Origin: Paractinoplanes durhamensis
GTDB taxonomy: Bacteria > Actinomycetota > Actinomycetes > Mycobacteriales > Micromonosporaceae
Assembly (NCBI RefSeq): GCF_016862175.1
Contig: NZ_BOML01000050.1
Coordinates: forward strand, 209,810-273,809
DNA length: 64,000 bases
Reading direction: 5' to 3'
Under the pieces are notes generated by a model that was not told where the DNA came from, did no database searches, and saw only the letters and a list, made by a program, of their open reading frames with translations. A program made the translations under genes and the position numbers. Below are positions 34,501 to 41,962 of the stretch, in pieces; position 1 is the first letter of the stretch, and each line of letters begins with the position of its first letter.

Positions 34501-35606
34501 TCGGCCGAGATCATGTCGACCGCGCGGCGCGCCCGGCGGATCGCCTGGTCCAGGATCGGCCCCTGCTCGCCGAACTTCGATGCGGCATGCAGGCAGACGG
34601 CCAGGTTCGCCAGGCGCATCGGAAGGTACGGATCCTCGGCGCCGAGGAGGCCGACCGCCTGCTCGGCGGCGTCGATCGCCGCCGTCAGGTCCCGCCGGTC
34701 ACCGGTCGTCTCGAAGCGTGCGTGCAGGGCGACGCCCAGGTTGGCCAGCGCCGGGGAGCGGTGGGAATCGTTCGGCGGGCACCGCTCGACGGCCAGCTCC
34801 GCGATCTGGACCGCGTCGTTCAGGTCGTCGAGCCGGCCGGTTCGCCGGAACCGGTCCAGGAGGGCCAGGCCGAGGTTGGTGGCGAACAGCGAAACATCGG
34901 CGGAGTCCGCGGCGGAGGCGGCGAGCGCATCCCGGAGCAGCTGGATCGCCTCGTCGAGATCCGCGATGTCGCCGGTCAGGTCGTATCGGATGTTGAGCGC
35001 GGTGGCCAGCTGCGACAGCGCCAGCGCGGGTTCGGCGGGGGCGTCGGCCTGGGCGTCCACGGCGCGGCGGGCGAACGCGATCGCGTCCCGGAGGTCGTCC
35101 GCCCGGCGGGTCCGCTCGTATCGCAGGCGCAGTGCGTACCCGAGGTTCAGCAGCACCAGGGTCTGCGGCGGCTCCCCGGTGGCGAGCCCGGAGAGGACAT
35201 CCACGGCCTCGTTCAGCAGGCCCAGTCGCCCGGTGCGTTCGTAGGCCTCGACCAGATCGGCTGCCCGGTCGCTCGGCCGTTGCGCCGCCTCGAGCTGCGA
35301 CCTCACCTCGTCGGGCACGGCGTCCGGCACGACCGGCCACAGCGCGGCGAACAGCGCGAAGGCTTGATCGAAGTCGTCCGCGCCCTGCTCCCCGGCCGCC
35401 AGCGAGCGGTGCCAGTGCAGCCAGGCCAGCACATAGACCGGCTCGATCGCGACCACGCCGGACTCCGCCTGCTGCGCGCCGATGAGCTCCAGCGACCGTT
35501 GCGCGAGCGCGAGCGTGTCACCGCTCAGCAGCACGTCCGGATCGCCGGAGCGGACGAACTCCGCGGCGATCTCGGCGAGCGCCTCGGTCAGGTCGTCCAG
35601 CTCCAC
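31569..35606 (-). CDS. CHAT-domain (caspase-like) protease with long TPR-type array
   Basis: 1345 residues from GTG 35606. Residues of roughly 120-850 are at least 14 helical repeats of about 50 residues, each with the signature 'ALxxRYExTGxxxDLDxAIxxxxxAV' (for example FETTGDRRDLTAAIDAAEQAV), typical of TPR scaffolds. The C-terminal CHAT domain (about 970-1345) holds the caspase-type dyad: His1212 in WVHFACHGHQD and Cys1253 in AFLSACQTATG. The dyad is intact, so a protease is expected. The TPR part is expected to bind the trigger or substrate. It ends the operon, 13 bases after a membrane protein gene. A CHAT-TPR protein with a membrane partner suggests regulated proteolysis in stress signalling or phage response, but the target cannot be read. 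Confidence 0.9.
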   Translation of the reverse strand: MELDDLTEALAEIAAEFVRSGDPDVLLSGDTLALAQRSLELIGAQQAESGVVAIEPVYVLAWLHWHRSLAAGEQGADDFDQAFALFAALWPVVPDAVPDEVRSQLEAAQRPSDRAADLVEAYERTGRLGLLNEAVDVLSGLATGEPPQTLVLLNLGYALRLRYERTRRADDLRDAIAFARRAVDAQADAPAEPALALSQLATALNIRYDLTGDIADLDEAIQLLRDALAASAADSADVSLFATNLGLALLDRFRRTGRLDDLNDAVQIAELAVERCPPNDSHRSPALANLGVALHARFETTGDRRDLTAAIDAAEQAVGLLGAEDPYLPMRLANLAVCLHAASKFGEQGPILDQAIRRARRAVDMISADHPQRPGIMGSLASMLMSRFVAGQDRADLDESVRLNREAVDEAADDRTRARYLSNLAGVLQERHRWTGDGRDLDAAVAAAQQSVEVTSGEAADRRGRLASLGIVLMRRFQQFGDRSDLDAAIAATEQAVEGMPLAAPESALHRTNLGSLYIERFDLTADPADLARGVRNHQESVDRTPPGHVARSLRLSMFSLALARRAELTGDGGDFDASIEMARTAVDTVEPGITDALGARANYATVLRRRYVWTGQRADLDAAIASLGKAIEESPSGHPERAVLRSIRSTLHGDRFELSGNRSDLDQAVADSRESFTATPPGHSAWAGRAGSLGVMLRLRFAVTGERADIDEAVEFSRAADAAAPDATWDRARSLTNLGSALRARYEAFGDLGDIDAAIEVTEQAVPMSADGAARARVLSHLGRALQSRHRKTGQADDLRTAVECQRSAAGIVTSPVQHRIIAALAWGRMAFEAGEQESALDGFALAVDLLPQAAWHGLDEVTRREQLAELQGLAAIAASCAIAAGRPDRAVELLEQGRSIIWSHALHLRSEPALLADRAPELAERLRRLRHELGAAPLDDLEPAGAFADRRRRAARELDDLLGDIRRLDGFEHFFRTTPLDQLRVAAAEGPVVLLNTSELGSHALIVGRETVEVVPLPDAAPAEALARIDAFLTVIGRDGERQRGFLARERDRHAVFDLLDWLWTAVAEPVFGALGWTGGPVKRLWWCPTGLWTVFPIHAAGRHPRNRNSDPDPVRTVAGRAISSYTPTLAALVRARAEAVPDAMARMLAVGVAAAPGMPDLPAVDQELAAVRRYFAEPEHGRELRGDAATGAAVKQLLPDSRWVHFACHGHQDPADPSRSALWLADGPLTVDDLVRLRHDRAEFAFLSACQTATGDIRVLDEAVHLAAAFRLLGFRHVIAGLWHIRDAPAPEIADAVYSRLTVTGAADAGPAALALHEAVAQLRSKYPDRPLVWAPYTHSGP

Positions 35607-35619
35607 GTCGCGGCCCCGC

Positions 35620-36285
35620 TCAATCGGGCGGGCAGGCCGCGACGACGGTCAGGTTGGCCACCGCGGCGAGCGGGATCACGACCTGGTCGTGCCGGCCGGC
35701 GACGGCGACGCGCACGACCCCGCCGTCGGCCGATCGGAGCGTGCCGCACGTCGTCTCCGAGCCGTGCTCCACCCGCACGTAGCCGGGCGGCTTGGCCGGG
35801 GCGGCCGGGGCCCACCAGGTCACCACGACGCCGGCCAGCAGCAGGGCGAGCGCGGCCGCGACCCATCGCCGGGCCAGCCGGAGCCGGCGGGCGTCGCGCA
35901 CCGCGGTGGCGATCTCCAGCGCCTGCAGGGAGCCGAACCGGCGCCGGACCTCGGGCAGCGCGATCGCGACCGGAATGCCGGCCTGCACGGTGAGTGCCTG
36001 CCACAGCCCGGCCACGGCGGCGGTGAGGCCGGCCGCGACGAGCAGGGTGGCGGCCACTCGCCACCCGACGGCCAGGGTGGCGACCGAGTTACGGCCCTGG
36101 AGGACCACGCCGGTCGTGACCAGGGTGATGAAGGCGGCCAGGCCGTTGCGCCACGCCTCCGCGCTGGTCCGCACGGCCCGGGCCGATTCGCGGGCCAGCT
36201 CCGTGAATCTGTCCCGCTCGGCGAGGTCCGACGCGGCCGGCGCCCGGGCGGGCAGCACCGGCCGAAAGCGGCGGGGACCCGTCAC
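35620..36285 (-). CDS. Three-TM membrane protein of the CHAT operon
   Basis: 221 residues from GTG 36285, which overlaps the stop of the preceding gene (GTGA). Hydrophobic segments are at about 46-63 (NGLAAFITLVTTGVVLQ), 72-97 (VAATLLVAAGLTAAVAGLWQAL) and 142-160 (VAAALALLLAGVVVTWW). An amphipathic stretch (ALPEVRRRFGSLQALEIATAVRDARRLRLARR) joins helices two and three. The last 60 residues (EHGSETTCGTLRSADGGVVRVAVAGRHDQVVIPLAAV) look like a small beta-domain, probably outside. No family is recognised. Position between the cysteine-rich protein and CHAT makes it a likely anchor or sensor. Confidence 0.75.
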   Translation of the reverse strand: MTGPRRFRPVLPARAPAASDLAERDRFTELARESARAVRTSAEAWRNGLAAFITLVTTGVVLQGRNSVATLAVGWRVAATLLVAAGLTAAVAGLWQALTVQAGIPVAIALPEVRRRFGSLQALEIATAVRDARRLRLARRWVAAALALLLAGVVVTWWAPAAPAKPPGYVRVEHGSETTCGTLRSADGGVVRVAVAGRHDQVVIPLAAVANLTVVAACPPD

Positions 36286-36680
36286 GAGTCCTCGAGCGCA
36301 ATACGAAAGCTGACGCCACAGCCGGCGACGTTCTCCGGGGCATGGTCGTGCGGCACTCCGCACCGGCAGGTCACATCGACCTCCAGCACGTCACCGGGAT
36401 CACCGCCGTCGGCCGGCCCGCGCTTGACGTCGACGCCGGTGATCACGGTATCGACGAAGCGCTCGACCGTCTCATGAGAACACCGTGGGCAGCTCCCCGA
36501 GATGACGATCGAGATGATGCCGTCCACGAAGTGCGGTGTGATCACGATAGCGTTCCGCTCCAGCAGTGCGAATGCCCGCTCGGTCCACTCGAAGTCGGCG
36601 GTCTCGAGGTACTCCACCGCCGGCGCCGGTGCGTCCACCACTCGATCTCCCGTTTCCGTTGAATGCTCTTTAGCGCTCAT
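36282..36680 (-). CDS. Cysteine-rich, zinc-binding-like protein of the CHAT operon
   Basis: Up to 132 residues. It contains GSCPRCSHETVERF and VDVTCRCGVPHDHAPENVAGCG, i.e. two CxxC/CxC pairs plus His and Cys, consistent with a zinc-binding fold. A segment NAIVITPHFVDGIISIVISG precedes it. No family recognised. ATG 36680 overlaps the TnpB stop (ATGA), but the first 13 codons probably belong to the transposon end; GTG 36641, five bases after GGGAG, is the likely native start. It overlaps the membrane protein gene by four bases, so the triad is co-translated. Confidence 0.65.
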   Translation of the reverse strand: MSAKEHSTETGDRVVDAPAPAVEYLETADFEWTERAFALLERNAIVITPHFVDGIISIVISGSCPRCSHETVERFVDTVITGVDVKRGPADGGDPGDVLEVDVTCRCGVPHDHAPENVAGCGVSFRIALEDS

Positions 36681-38038
36681 GCGGCTGCCCGACCTTGCGG
36701 TTGGGCGGTCCCGGTCTGACTCGCCGAGGCGACGCCGGGTTGACGCTTCACAGCCTCCCGCCCTGCAAGCAGGGTCTTCTGGATGGCTCCACGTCCTGCC
36801 ACCGGGCCACTCCCGGCGGTAGAAACCTCGGCCGCGAGGGCGGCGAGGTTGCGCGCGGCGTTCAAGTCTCGATCCAGGCTGAGGCCGCATTCGGTGCAGT
36901 CGTACGTGCGCTCGCGCAGGGCGAGTTTGGTTTTCACCGCACCACAGCCCGAGCAGGTCTTGCTGGACGGATACCAGCGGTCAGCCACGATGAGCCGGCC
37001 GCCGTTCCATTCGGTTTTGTACGCCAACTGCCGGCGGATCTCCCCGAACCCGGCGTCCGCGATCCGGCGCGCGAGCCGCCGGTTGCGGAACATGCCGGCG
37101 ACGTTCAGGTCTTCGACCACGACCGTCGCGTGCTCGACGGCGAGGCGGGTGGTGAGTTTGTGCAGGCCATCCCGGCGCAGGTTCGCCACCCGGGCGTGTG
37201 CCCGGCCGAGCCTCGCGGACGCACACTTCCACCGGTTCGACGGCTTCCGGCCAACGCGCCGGTCGGGGCCTTGCTTACGCGACAACGCGCGGCCGAGAGC
37301 CCAGAGGCGCTGCTGGGCGGCGTCGAGGTGCTTCGGGTTCGGGACGAGTTCACCGGTGGACAGCACGGCCAGGTGCTTGATCCCGACGTCGACGCCAACC
37401 ACCGACTCGGGCCGGGCTGCGGGAGTCGCGCGTTCGATTTCGACGGTGAAGGAGACGTGCCACCGGCCGCCGTCACGCCGGACGGTCGCCGACATGATCC
37501 GTGCCGTGCCGGCTTCCAACCGGCGGGCCAACTTCCGCGCCGACTCATGCAACTTCAACCGGCCCAAACGCGGCAAGGTCACGTGCATACGATCCGGCTC
37601 GACCCTGATCGTGCCGGTCGTGAACCGGATCGAGGGCGTGGTGCGGTGCCGGGATTTGAACCTTGGGAACCCGACCTTCCGACCCTTGCGCTTCCCTGAG
37701 TGGGACTCCGACCAGTTCTTCAACCCACGGGCCAGCGCGTCGAGGCCGGTGTTGAACGCCTCCTTCGACACCTCCGCCCACCACGGCGCAATCATGGTCT
37801 TCTCGACGTTCCACGCCTTACGCAGCGCTGGCAACGACCAGCCCAGTGCGGGCGTCAGCACGTCGCCAGCCAGGCCGTACGAACGTTCCGCGGCTCGCTG
37901 ATCCATCACGGCTTTCACCCGGGCGAGAGCCCAGTTATGCGCCTTGCGGGCTGCACCCGCGTGCGCCAGCATCTGCCGCTGCTGGGCGGGGGTGAGGTCG
38001 AGCGCGAACCGATACGCCTGCACCGTCTTCACGCCCAT
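36677..38038 (-). CDS. tnpB: TnpB RNA-guided nuclease (transposon-encoded)
   Basis: 453 residues from ATG 38038; GTG 38182 would add an unconserved extension. The RuvC triad is complete: Asp217 in VVGVDVGIKHLAVL, Glu309 in ATVVVEDLNVAGMF, and Asp391 in SLDRDLNAARN. The zinc ribbon Cys362/365/381/384 is intact (TCSGCG and YDCTECG). TnpB proteins are guided by an RNA from the element's right end (omega/reRNA) to cut DNA next to a short transposon-associated motif. Length and motifs indicate a functional protein. The stop overlaps the start of the CHAT-operon protein. Confidence 0.93.
   Translation of the reverse strand: MGVKTVQAYRFALDLTPAQQRQMLAHAGAARKAHNWALARVKAVMDQRAAERSYGLAGDVLTPALGWSLPALRKAWNVEKTMIAPWWAEVSKEAFNTGLDALARGLKNWSESHSGKRKGRKVGFPRFKSRHRTTPSIRFTTGTIRVEPDRMHVTLPRLGRLKLHESARKLARRLEAGTARIMSATVRRDGGRWHVSFTVEIERATPAARPESVVGVDVGIKHLAVLSTGELVPNPKHLDAAQQRLWALGRALSRKQGPDRRVGRKPSNRWKCASARLGRAHARVANLRRDGLHKLTTRLAVEHATVVVEDLNVAGMFRNRRLARRIADAGFGEIRRQLAYKTEWNGGRLIVADRWYPSSKTCSGCGAVKTKLALRERTYDCTECGLSLDRDLNAARNLAALAAEVSTAGSGPVAGRGAIQKTLLAGREAVKRQPGVASASQTGTAQPQGRAAA
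36687..36706 (-). ncRNA. Candidate omega-RNA hairpin at the tnpB 3' end
   Basis: On the minus strand, arms GCCCAACC and GGTCGGGC enclose a GCAA tetraloop; seven of eight pairs form. It overlaps the last codons of tnpB, 5-10 codons before the stop. Guide RNAs of TnpB typically overlap the 3' end of the gene and end in the element's right end, so this is consistent with part of one. The full extent of the RNA cannot be set by eye. Confidence 0.35.
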
Positions 38039-38239
38039 CACCCCCTCACCGGTTTCATGATCAGTATCGGCTGCGAGTACGACACTTCCGACCAGCCGAC
38101 CCATGACCGGACACTCACGAGCGCCAGTGGGCACTAAAGACCACTCACTCGGCAGCAGTTGGCTCCCCCATCCGTGACTCACTGTGGAACGTACTGGAGG
38201 CCGGCGCCGAAGCGAAGCGCCCGATCGGCGGACCCGTGG

Positions 38240-38854
38240 TCAGCGCCGGGGCGTTCCGTCCCACGTCCAGGTGCGCCGCCGGGGCCGGCCGGGCAGGGTG
38301 GCGCGGCCGGTGGCCCACCGCAGGGTCGGCCACGGGTCGTCGACGGCGACGTCCGGGAAGAGGCGGTGCAGCGCGCCGGCGCACAGGTCGTCGGGTGGTG
38401 ACCAGGGGAATTTCAGCGCCGCGGCGACGTCGTTGGTGTGCACCAGGACCTCGACCACGCCCATGGCGGCGAACCCGGACGCGTCGGACGCGCCGTAGTT
38501 GTGGAACGACAGCCGGTCCGGCGGGACGGTGCCGACGATCGCGGCCAGCATCGCCCCGCAGGCCTCGAAGACCTGGAGCAGCGCGGCGTTCCCGTCGGCC
38601 GGTTCCACGAAGACGGTCAGGGCCGGGCCGCCGTCGCGCCGCACCTGCCAGCCGAACGGGACGTGGGTGCTGATCGGCGGCGCCGACGGGGCGAGCTGCG
38701 CCGTGTAGGCGAAGAGATCGTCGCTCATGTGCTCGACGGTCTCCCAGCAGGTCCACGTCAGATCGCCGGCCGGCACCTGCCAATCCCGCTCGGCGACGGA
38801 CCCCAGGGCGGCATGGGCGAGCGAAACGGCGCGGGTGACATCGGCGGCGAGCAT
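38240..38854 (-). CDS. DinB-like / mycothiol-dependent maleylpyruvate isomerase-type protein
   Basis: 204 residues from ATG 38854, which overlaps the GH42 stop (TGATG). It has the actinobacterial DinB-like pattern: HAALGSVAERDWQVPAGDLTWTCWETVEHMSDDLFAYTAQLAP, with the metal-binding His in VEHMSDD, and later GVVEVLVHTNDVAAAL. Many relatives use mycothiol. The substrate is unknown. Its link to GH42 is only positional. Downstream lies the TnpB element, which could have separated it from genes further on. Confidence 0.8.
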   Translation of the reverse strand: MLAADVTRAVSLAHAALGSVAERDWQVPAGDLTWTCWETVEHMSDDLFAYTAQLAPSAPPISTHVPFGWQVRRDGGPALTVFVEPADGNAALLQVFEACGAMLAAIVGTVPPDRLSFHNYGASDASGFAAMGVVEVLVHTNDVAAALKFPWSPPDDLCAGALHRLFPDVAVDDPWPTLRWATGRATLPGRPRRRTWTWDGTPRR

Positions 38855-40728
38855 CACATCAACTTATAGGCGTACGGGCCCAGCTCCTCGCCGCCGATCT
38901 TCACCGCGGACGGATTGTGGTTGATGATCGTGATCAGGCCGCCGCGGGCGCACGCCTCGACGTTCGGCGGCAGGTCGGCCACCACCGGGGCGATGCCCAG
39001 TTCGCCGGCCAGGCGGGTGACCAGCGCGGTCCGGGCGTCGGCGCCGGGCAGGGTGGCCACGTGCCAGGCCGAGCCCCGGCCATGACCGTTGCGGGTCAGG
39101 GCGGGCGCGCCGTCGGCGAAGGTCGCCAGCACCGTCGCGCCGTCGAGGCGGAGCTCCTCGCGGAGATGTTCGCCGGCACCGTCGTCGTAGCGGGCCTCGT
39201 CGCCCTGGGCACCGGCAAAATCGGTCACGGTGAGCCCGAGCGCCCCGCCGAGCCGCTGGGTGAAGCCGCCGGGCAGGAAGCCGTCGTTCTCGTCGGCCAC
39301 ATCGGTGTAGGCCGTGGTCAGCAGACAACCGCCGTCCTCGACGTAGCGCACGAGCGGCGTGGCGTCGCGCATGAGGTAAAGGCTGGGCGCCACCACCAGG
39401 TCGTACCCGTCGAATGGCCCTTCGGTTCTGGCGATGTCGACCTGGATGTTCTGGGCGTGGAAGGCCGCGTGCCAGCCCTGGACCTGGTTGAGGTAGTTGA
39501 CGCGGGCCGGGTGGTTGGGCTGGTCCAGGGCCCAGTGGCAGCTCCAGTCGAGGATGATCGCGACCTTCGCGTCGCGCCCGGGCGGCGGCGGCGACAGCGT
39601 CGACAGGGCGGCGCCGAGCTCGGCCACCTCCCGATAGGTCCGGGTGTCCGGGCCGGCGTGCGGCAGCATCGCCGAGTGGAACTTCTCCGAGCCGCGGGCC
39701 GCCTGCCGCCACTGGAAGAACAGCACCCCGTCGGCGCCGCGGCCGACCGCCTGCATGCTGAGCGCCGCCATCTGGCCGGGCGCCTTGACCGCGTTGTTGG
39801 GCCGCCAGTTGACCTGGTTGGGCGCCTGCTCCATGAGCACCCACGGGGTGCCGGGCTTGAGCGAGCGCATCAGGTCGCGCGCGAAGGCGGCCTGCCGGAA
39901 GGACAGCGGATCGCGCGGGTCGGGGTAGCTGTCGTCGGCGATGAAGTCCAGCTCGTCGGCCCAGGACCAGTAGTCGGCGTTCGGGAACGCGCCCATCATG
40001 TTCGTGGTGATCGGCTGGGTCGCGCCCGCCCCGCGGATGATCTGCTTCTCCATCCGCAGGAGTTCGAGCAGCATGTCCGAGCTGAACCGGCGGAAGTCGA
40101 GCTGGCCGGTCGGGTTGACCGCGGCCGGCGCCAGCCGGGGCGGCACGATCTGCTCGAAGTCGGTGTAGCGCTGCGACCAGAACATCGTGCCCCACGCCCG
40201 GTTGAGCCCGTCGATGTCGCCGTACTTGGCCCGCAGCCAGTCCCGGAACGCGCCGGCCGCCTGGTCGGAGTAGTCGTAGGTGGTGTGGCAGCCCAGCTCG
40301 TTGTTGATGTGCCACATGACCACGGCCGGGTGGTCCTTGTACCGCTCGACGATCGCCCGGACCAGGTCGGACGCGAGCCGCCGGTAGTCCGGTGAGGTGG
40401 GTGCGTAGTGCTGCCGGCTGCCGGGCCAGCGGGTCGCGCCGTCCCGGTTGGTGGTCAGGATGGCCGGATAACGAGCGGTCGCCCACGGCGGGGTGGAGGC
40501 GGTGGCAGTGGCCAGGTCGACCGCCACTCCCCCGGCGTGCAGCAGGTCGATCACCTCGTCCAGCCACGCGAAGTCGAAGACACCCTCGTCGGGCTGGATC
40601 CGCGCCCACGAGAAGACGCCGACGGTCGCCAGGTTGACCCCGGCCCGCCGCATCAGCTCGACGTCCTCGCGCCACACCTCGGCCGGCCACTGCTCGGGGT
40701 TGTAGTCCCCGCCGTAGAAGATCGCCAT
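38854..40728 (-). CDS. Beta-galactosidase, GH42 (intracellular)
   Basis: 624 residues from ATG 40728 (AGGA seven bases before). N-terminus MAIFYGGDYNPEQWPAEVWREDVELMRRAGVNLATVGVFSWARIQP is classic GH42. The acid/base is Glu144 in WHINNELGCHTTYDYS and the nucleophile Glu300 in WVLMEQAPNQVNWRP. A trimerisation domain (VVAPSLYLMRDATPLVRYVEDGGCLLTT) and a C-terminal beta-domain follow. There is no signal peptide, so it hydrolyses imported beta-galactosides in the cytoplasm, possibly galactosyl oligosaccharides released by the GH35 enzyme elsewhere in the window. Confidence 0.95.
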   Translation of the reverse strand: MAIFYGGDYNPEQWPAEVWREDVELMRRAGVNLATVGVFSWARIQPDEGVFDFAWLDEVIDLLHAGGVAVDLATATASTPPWATARYPAILTTNRDGATRWPGSRQHYAPTSPDYRRLASDLVRAIVERYKDHPAVVMWHINNELGCHTTYDYSDQAAGAFRDWLRAKYGDIDGLNRAWGTMFWSQRYTDFEQIVPPRLAPAAVNPTGQLDFRRFSSDMLLELLRMEKQIIRGAGATQPITTNMMGAFPNADYWSWADELDFIADDSYPDPRDPLSFRQAAFARDLMRSLKPGTPWVLMEQAPNQVNWRPNNAVKAPGQMAALSMQAVGRGADGVLFFQWRQAARGSEKFHSAMLPHAGPDTRTYREVAELGAALSTLSPPPPGRDAKVAIILDWSCHWALDQPNHPARVNYLNQVQGWHAAFHAQNIQVDIARTEGPFDGYDLVVAPSLYLMRDATPLVRYVEDGGCLLTTAYTDVADENDGFLPGGFTQRLGGALGLTVTDFAGAQGDEARYDDGAGEHLREELRLDGATVLATFADGAPALTRNGHGRGSAWHVATLPGADARTALVTRLAGELGIAPVVADLPPNVEACARGGLITIINHNPSAVKIGGEELGPYAYKLM

Positions 40729-40746
40729 GGGTCCATCCTGCAACGT

Positions 40747-41886
40747 TCAGTGCCGCCCGGCAGGAGTCGGTACCGGCCGGTTCGGCGCAACCACCGGGGC
40801 GGGTGGCCGGATCGTGTCCCGGACGTCCGCCCAGGAGCGGAACGGCACCTCGAAGACCTTGGCGAAGAACCACGCCCCGACCAGCGAAAGGCCGCCGGCG
40901 AGCAGGGTCGTGACGGTGAACGAGACGGTGTCGCGGCCCAGGCGCGGGATCACCAGTTTCTGGCTGATCGCGACCACGATCGGCAGGTGGATCAGATAGA
41001 GACTGTACGAGATCGCGCCCAGCCGGCGCAGCGGCGCCGAGTCGAGCAGCCGGATCAGCCCGGCGGGCCGGCCGCTCACGACCGCCAGCAGGAACAGGGT
41101 CATCGCCGGGACGACCGCCAGATCGACCCAGTAGTAGTTGTTGACCATCCAGCGCGCGCCCCGATGCAGGATGAGTGCTCCGGCCGGGATCGCGGCCAGC
41201 ACCGACAGCCAGGCCCACGGCAGCCGGCCCAGACGGTCGCCGGCGGCGGCCACGCCCGCCGCCACGACGCCGGCCGCGAAGGCGGGCACGAGATGCGGGG
41301 CGAGCCAGTTGTCGCCCTGCGGCGGTGAGCCGTCGAAGACCACGAATCCGATGACGATCACCGGCAGGGTGACGACGGCCAGCATCGCGGCCGGGCCGAA
41401 CCGGCGGCACAGGAGCACGAGCAGCGGGAGTACGCCGTACAGCAGCGCCTCCACGCCGATCGACCAGAACGCGCCGTTCGGGGTGGGCACCGCGAACAGG
41501 TCCTGCAGCATCAGCGTGTAGACCACCACCGACCCGGCGCTCGGCTCCGCGGAGTGCGGCTGGCGCACCACGGTCCACGCGATGACCAGGCTGAACGCCA
41601 GCGCCGCCCAGTAGGCGGGGAGGATCCGCCAGGCCCGCCGCCGGGCATACCGGGCCAGGCTGCCCAGCCGCCAGTCGTTGCGGGCGGCCGCCAGGGCCAG
41701 CGAGAACCCGGACAGGACCAGGAACAGCACCACCGAGAGCCGGCCGAAGCCGAGCCAGCTCAGCCAGTCGGGCCCGCGATAGCGGGGAAAACCGCGGAAC
41801 GTGTACGCCCAGCAGTGGAACAGCATCACGTAGAGGGCGCAGAGCCCGCGCAGACCGTCAAGACCGGCCACCCGTTTCCGGTTCAC
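40747..41886 (-). CDS. Acyltransferase family 3 (OafA/YrhL-like) membrane protein
   Basis: About 379 residues with 10 hydrophobic helices. The diagnostic start is VAGLDGLRGLCALYVMLFHCW (the catalytic His in LFHCW) and then FLVLSGFSLAL with Arg-rich RRRAWRILPAYW. C-terminal AISYSLYLIHLPIVVAIS is also typical. These enzymes O-acylate extracellular polysaccharide or lipid. I set the start at GTG 41886; GTG 41898 and TTG 41913 are alternatives, and none has a good ribosome site. It ends 19 bases before GH42 and follows the polysaccharide deacetylase on the same strand. Confidence 0.85.
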   Translation of the reverse strand: MNRKRVAGLDGLRGLCALYVMLFHCWAYTFRGFPRYRGPDWLSWLGFGRLSVVLFLVLSGFSLALAAARNDWRLGSLARYARRRAWRILPAYWAALAFSLVIAWTVVRQPHSAEPSAGSVVVYTLMLQDLFAVPTPNGAFWSIGVEALLYGVLPLLVLLCRRFGPAAMLAVVTLPVIVIGFVVFDGSPPQGDNWLAPHLVPAFAAGVVAAGVAAAGDRLGRLPWAWLSVLAAIPAGALILHRGARWMVNNYYWVDLAVVPAMTLFLLAVVSGRPAGLIRLLDSAPLRRLGAISYSLYLIHLPIVVAISQKLVIPRLGRDTVSFTVTTLLAGGLSLVGAWFFAKVFEVPFRSWADVRDTIRPPAPVVAPNRPVPTPAGRH

Positions 41887-41962
41887 GTCACAGATCACGC
41901 ACAGGAGACTCAAAAGGTTCGAGGGGGTGGGGAGACAGCCTGCGGCTGCCTCCCCGAAGACC

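Larger units (their letters stand above)
36660..38150 (-). mobile_element. TnpB-only IS200/IS605- or IS607-type element (boundaries approximate)
   Basis: A solitary tnpB without tnpA lies between the CHAT operon and the DinB/GH42 genes. Its ends show related sequence in inverted orientation: CTTTAGCGCTCATG near 36669-36682, and CACGAGCGCC plus CACTAAAG near 38115-38143. I take these as subterminal repeats of the element; the exact ends are estimates, with TTCAAC at the right end (minus strand, 36659-36664) as a possible cleavage motif. Such elements lacking their own transposase move only with help from one in trans. Confidence 0.55.

Noticed and set aside
31581..35993. Plus-strand frame of 1470 codons antisense to the CHAT gene
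   Set aside because: The residue composition is that of an antisense shadow, and the minus strand encodes clear TPR and CHAT motifs.
36677..38038. TnpB as a domesticated or CRISPR-associated (Cas12-like) protein
   Set aside because: Size, zinc ribbon and lack of any repeat array fit an ordinary transposon TnpB.
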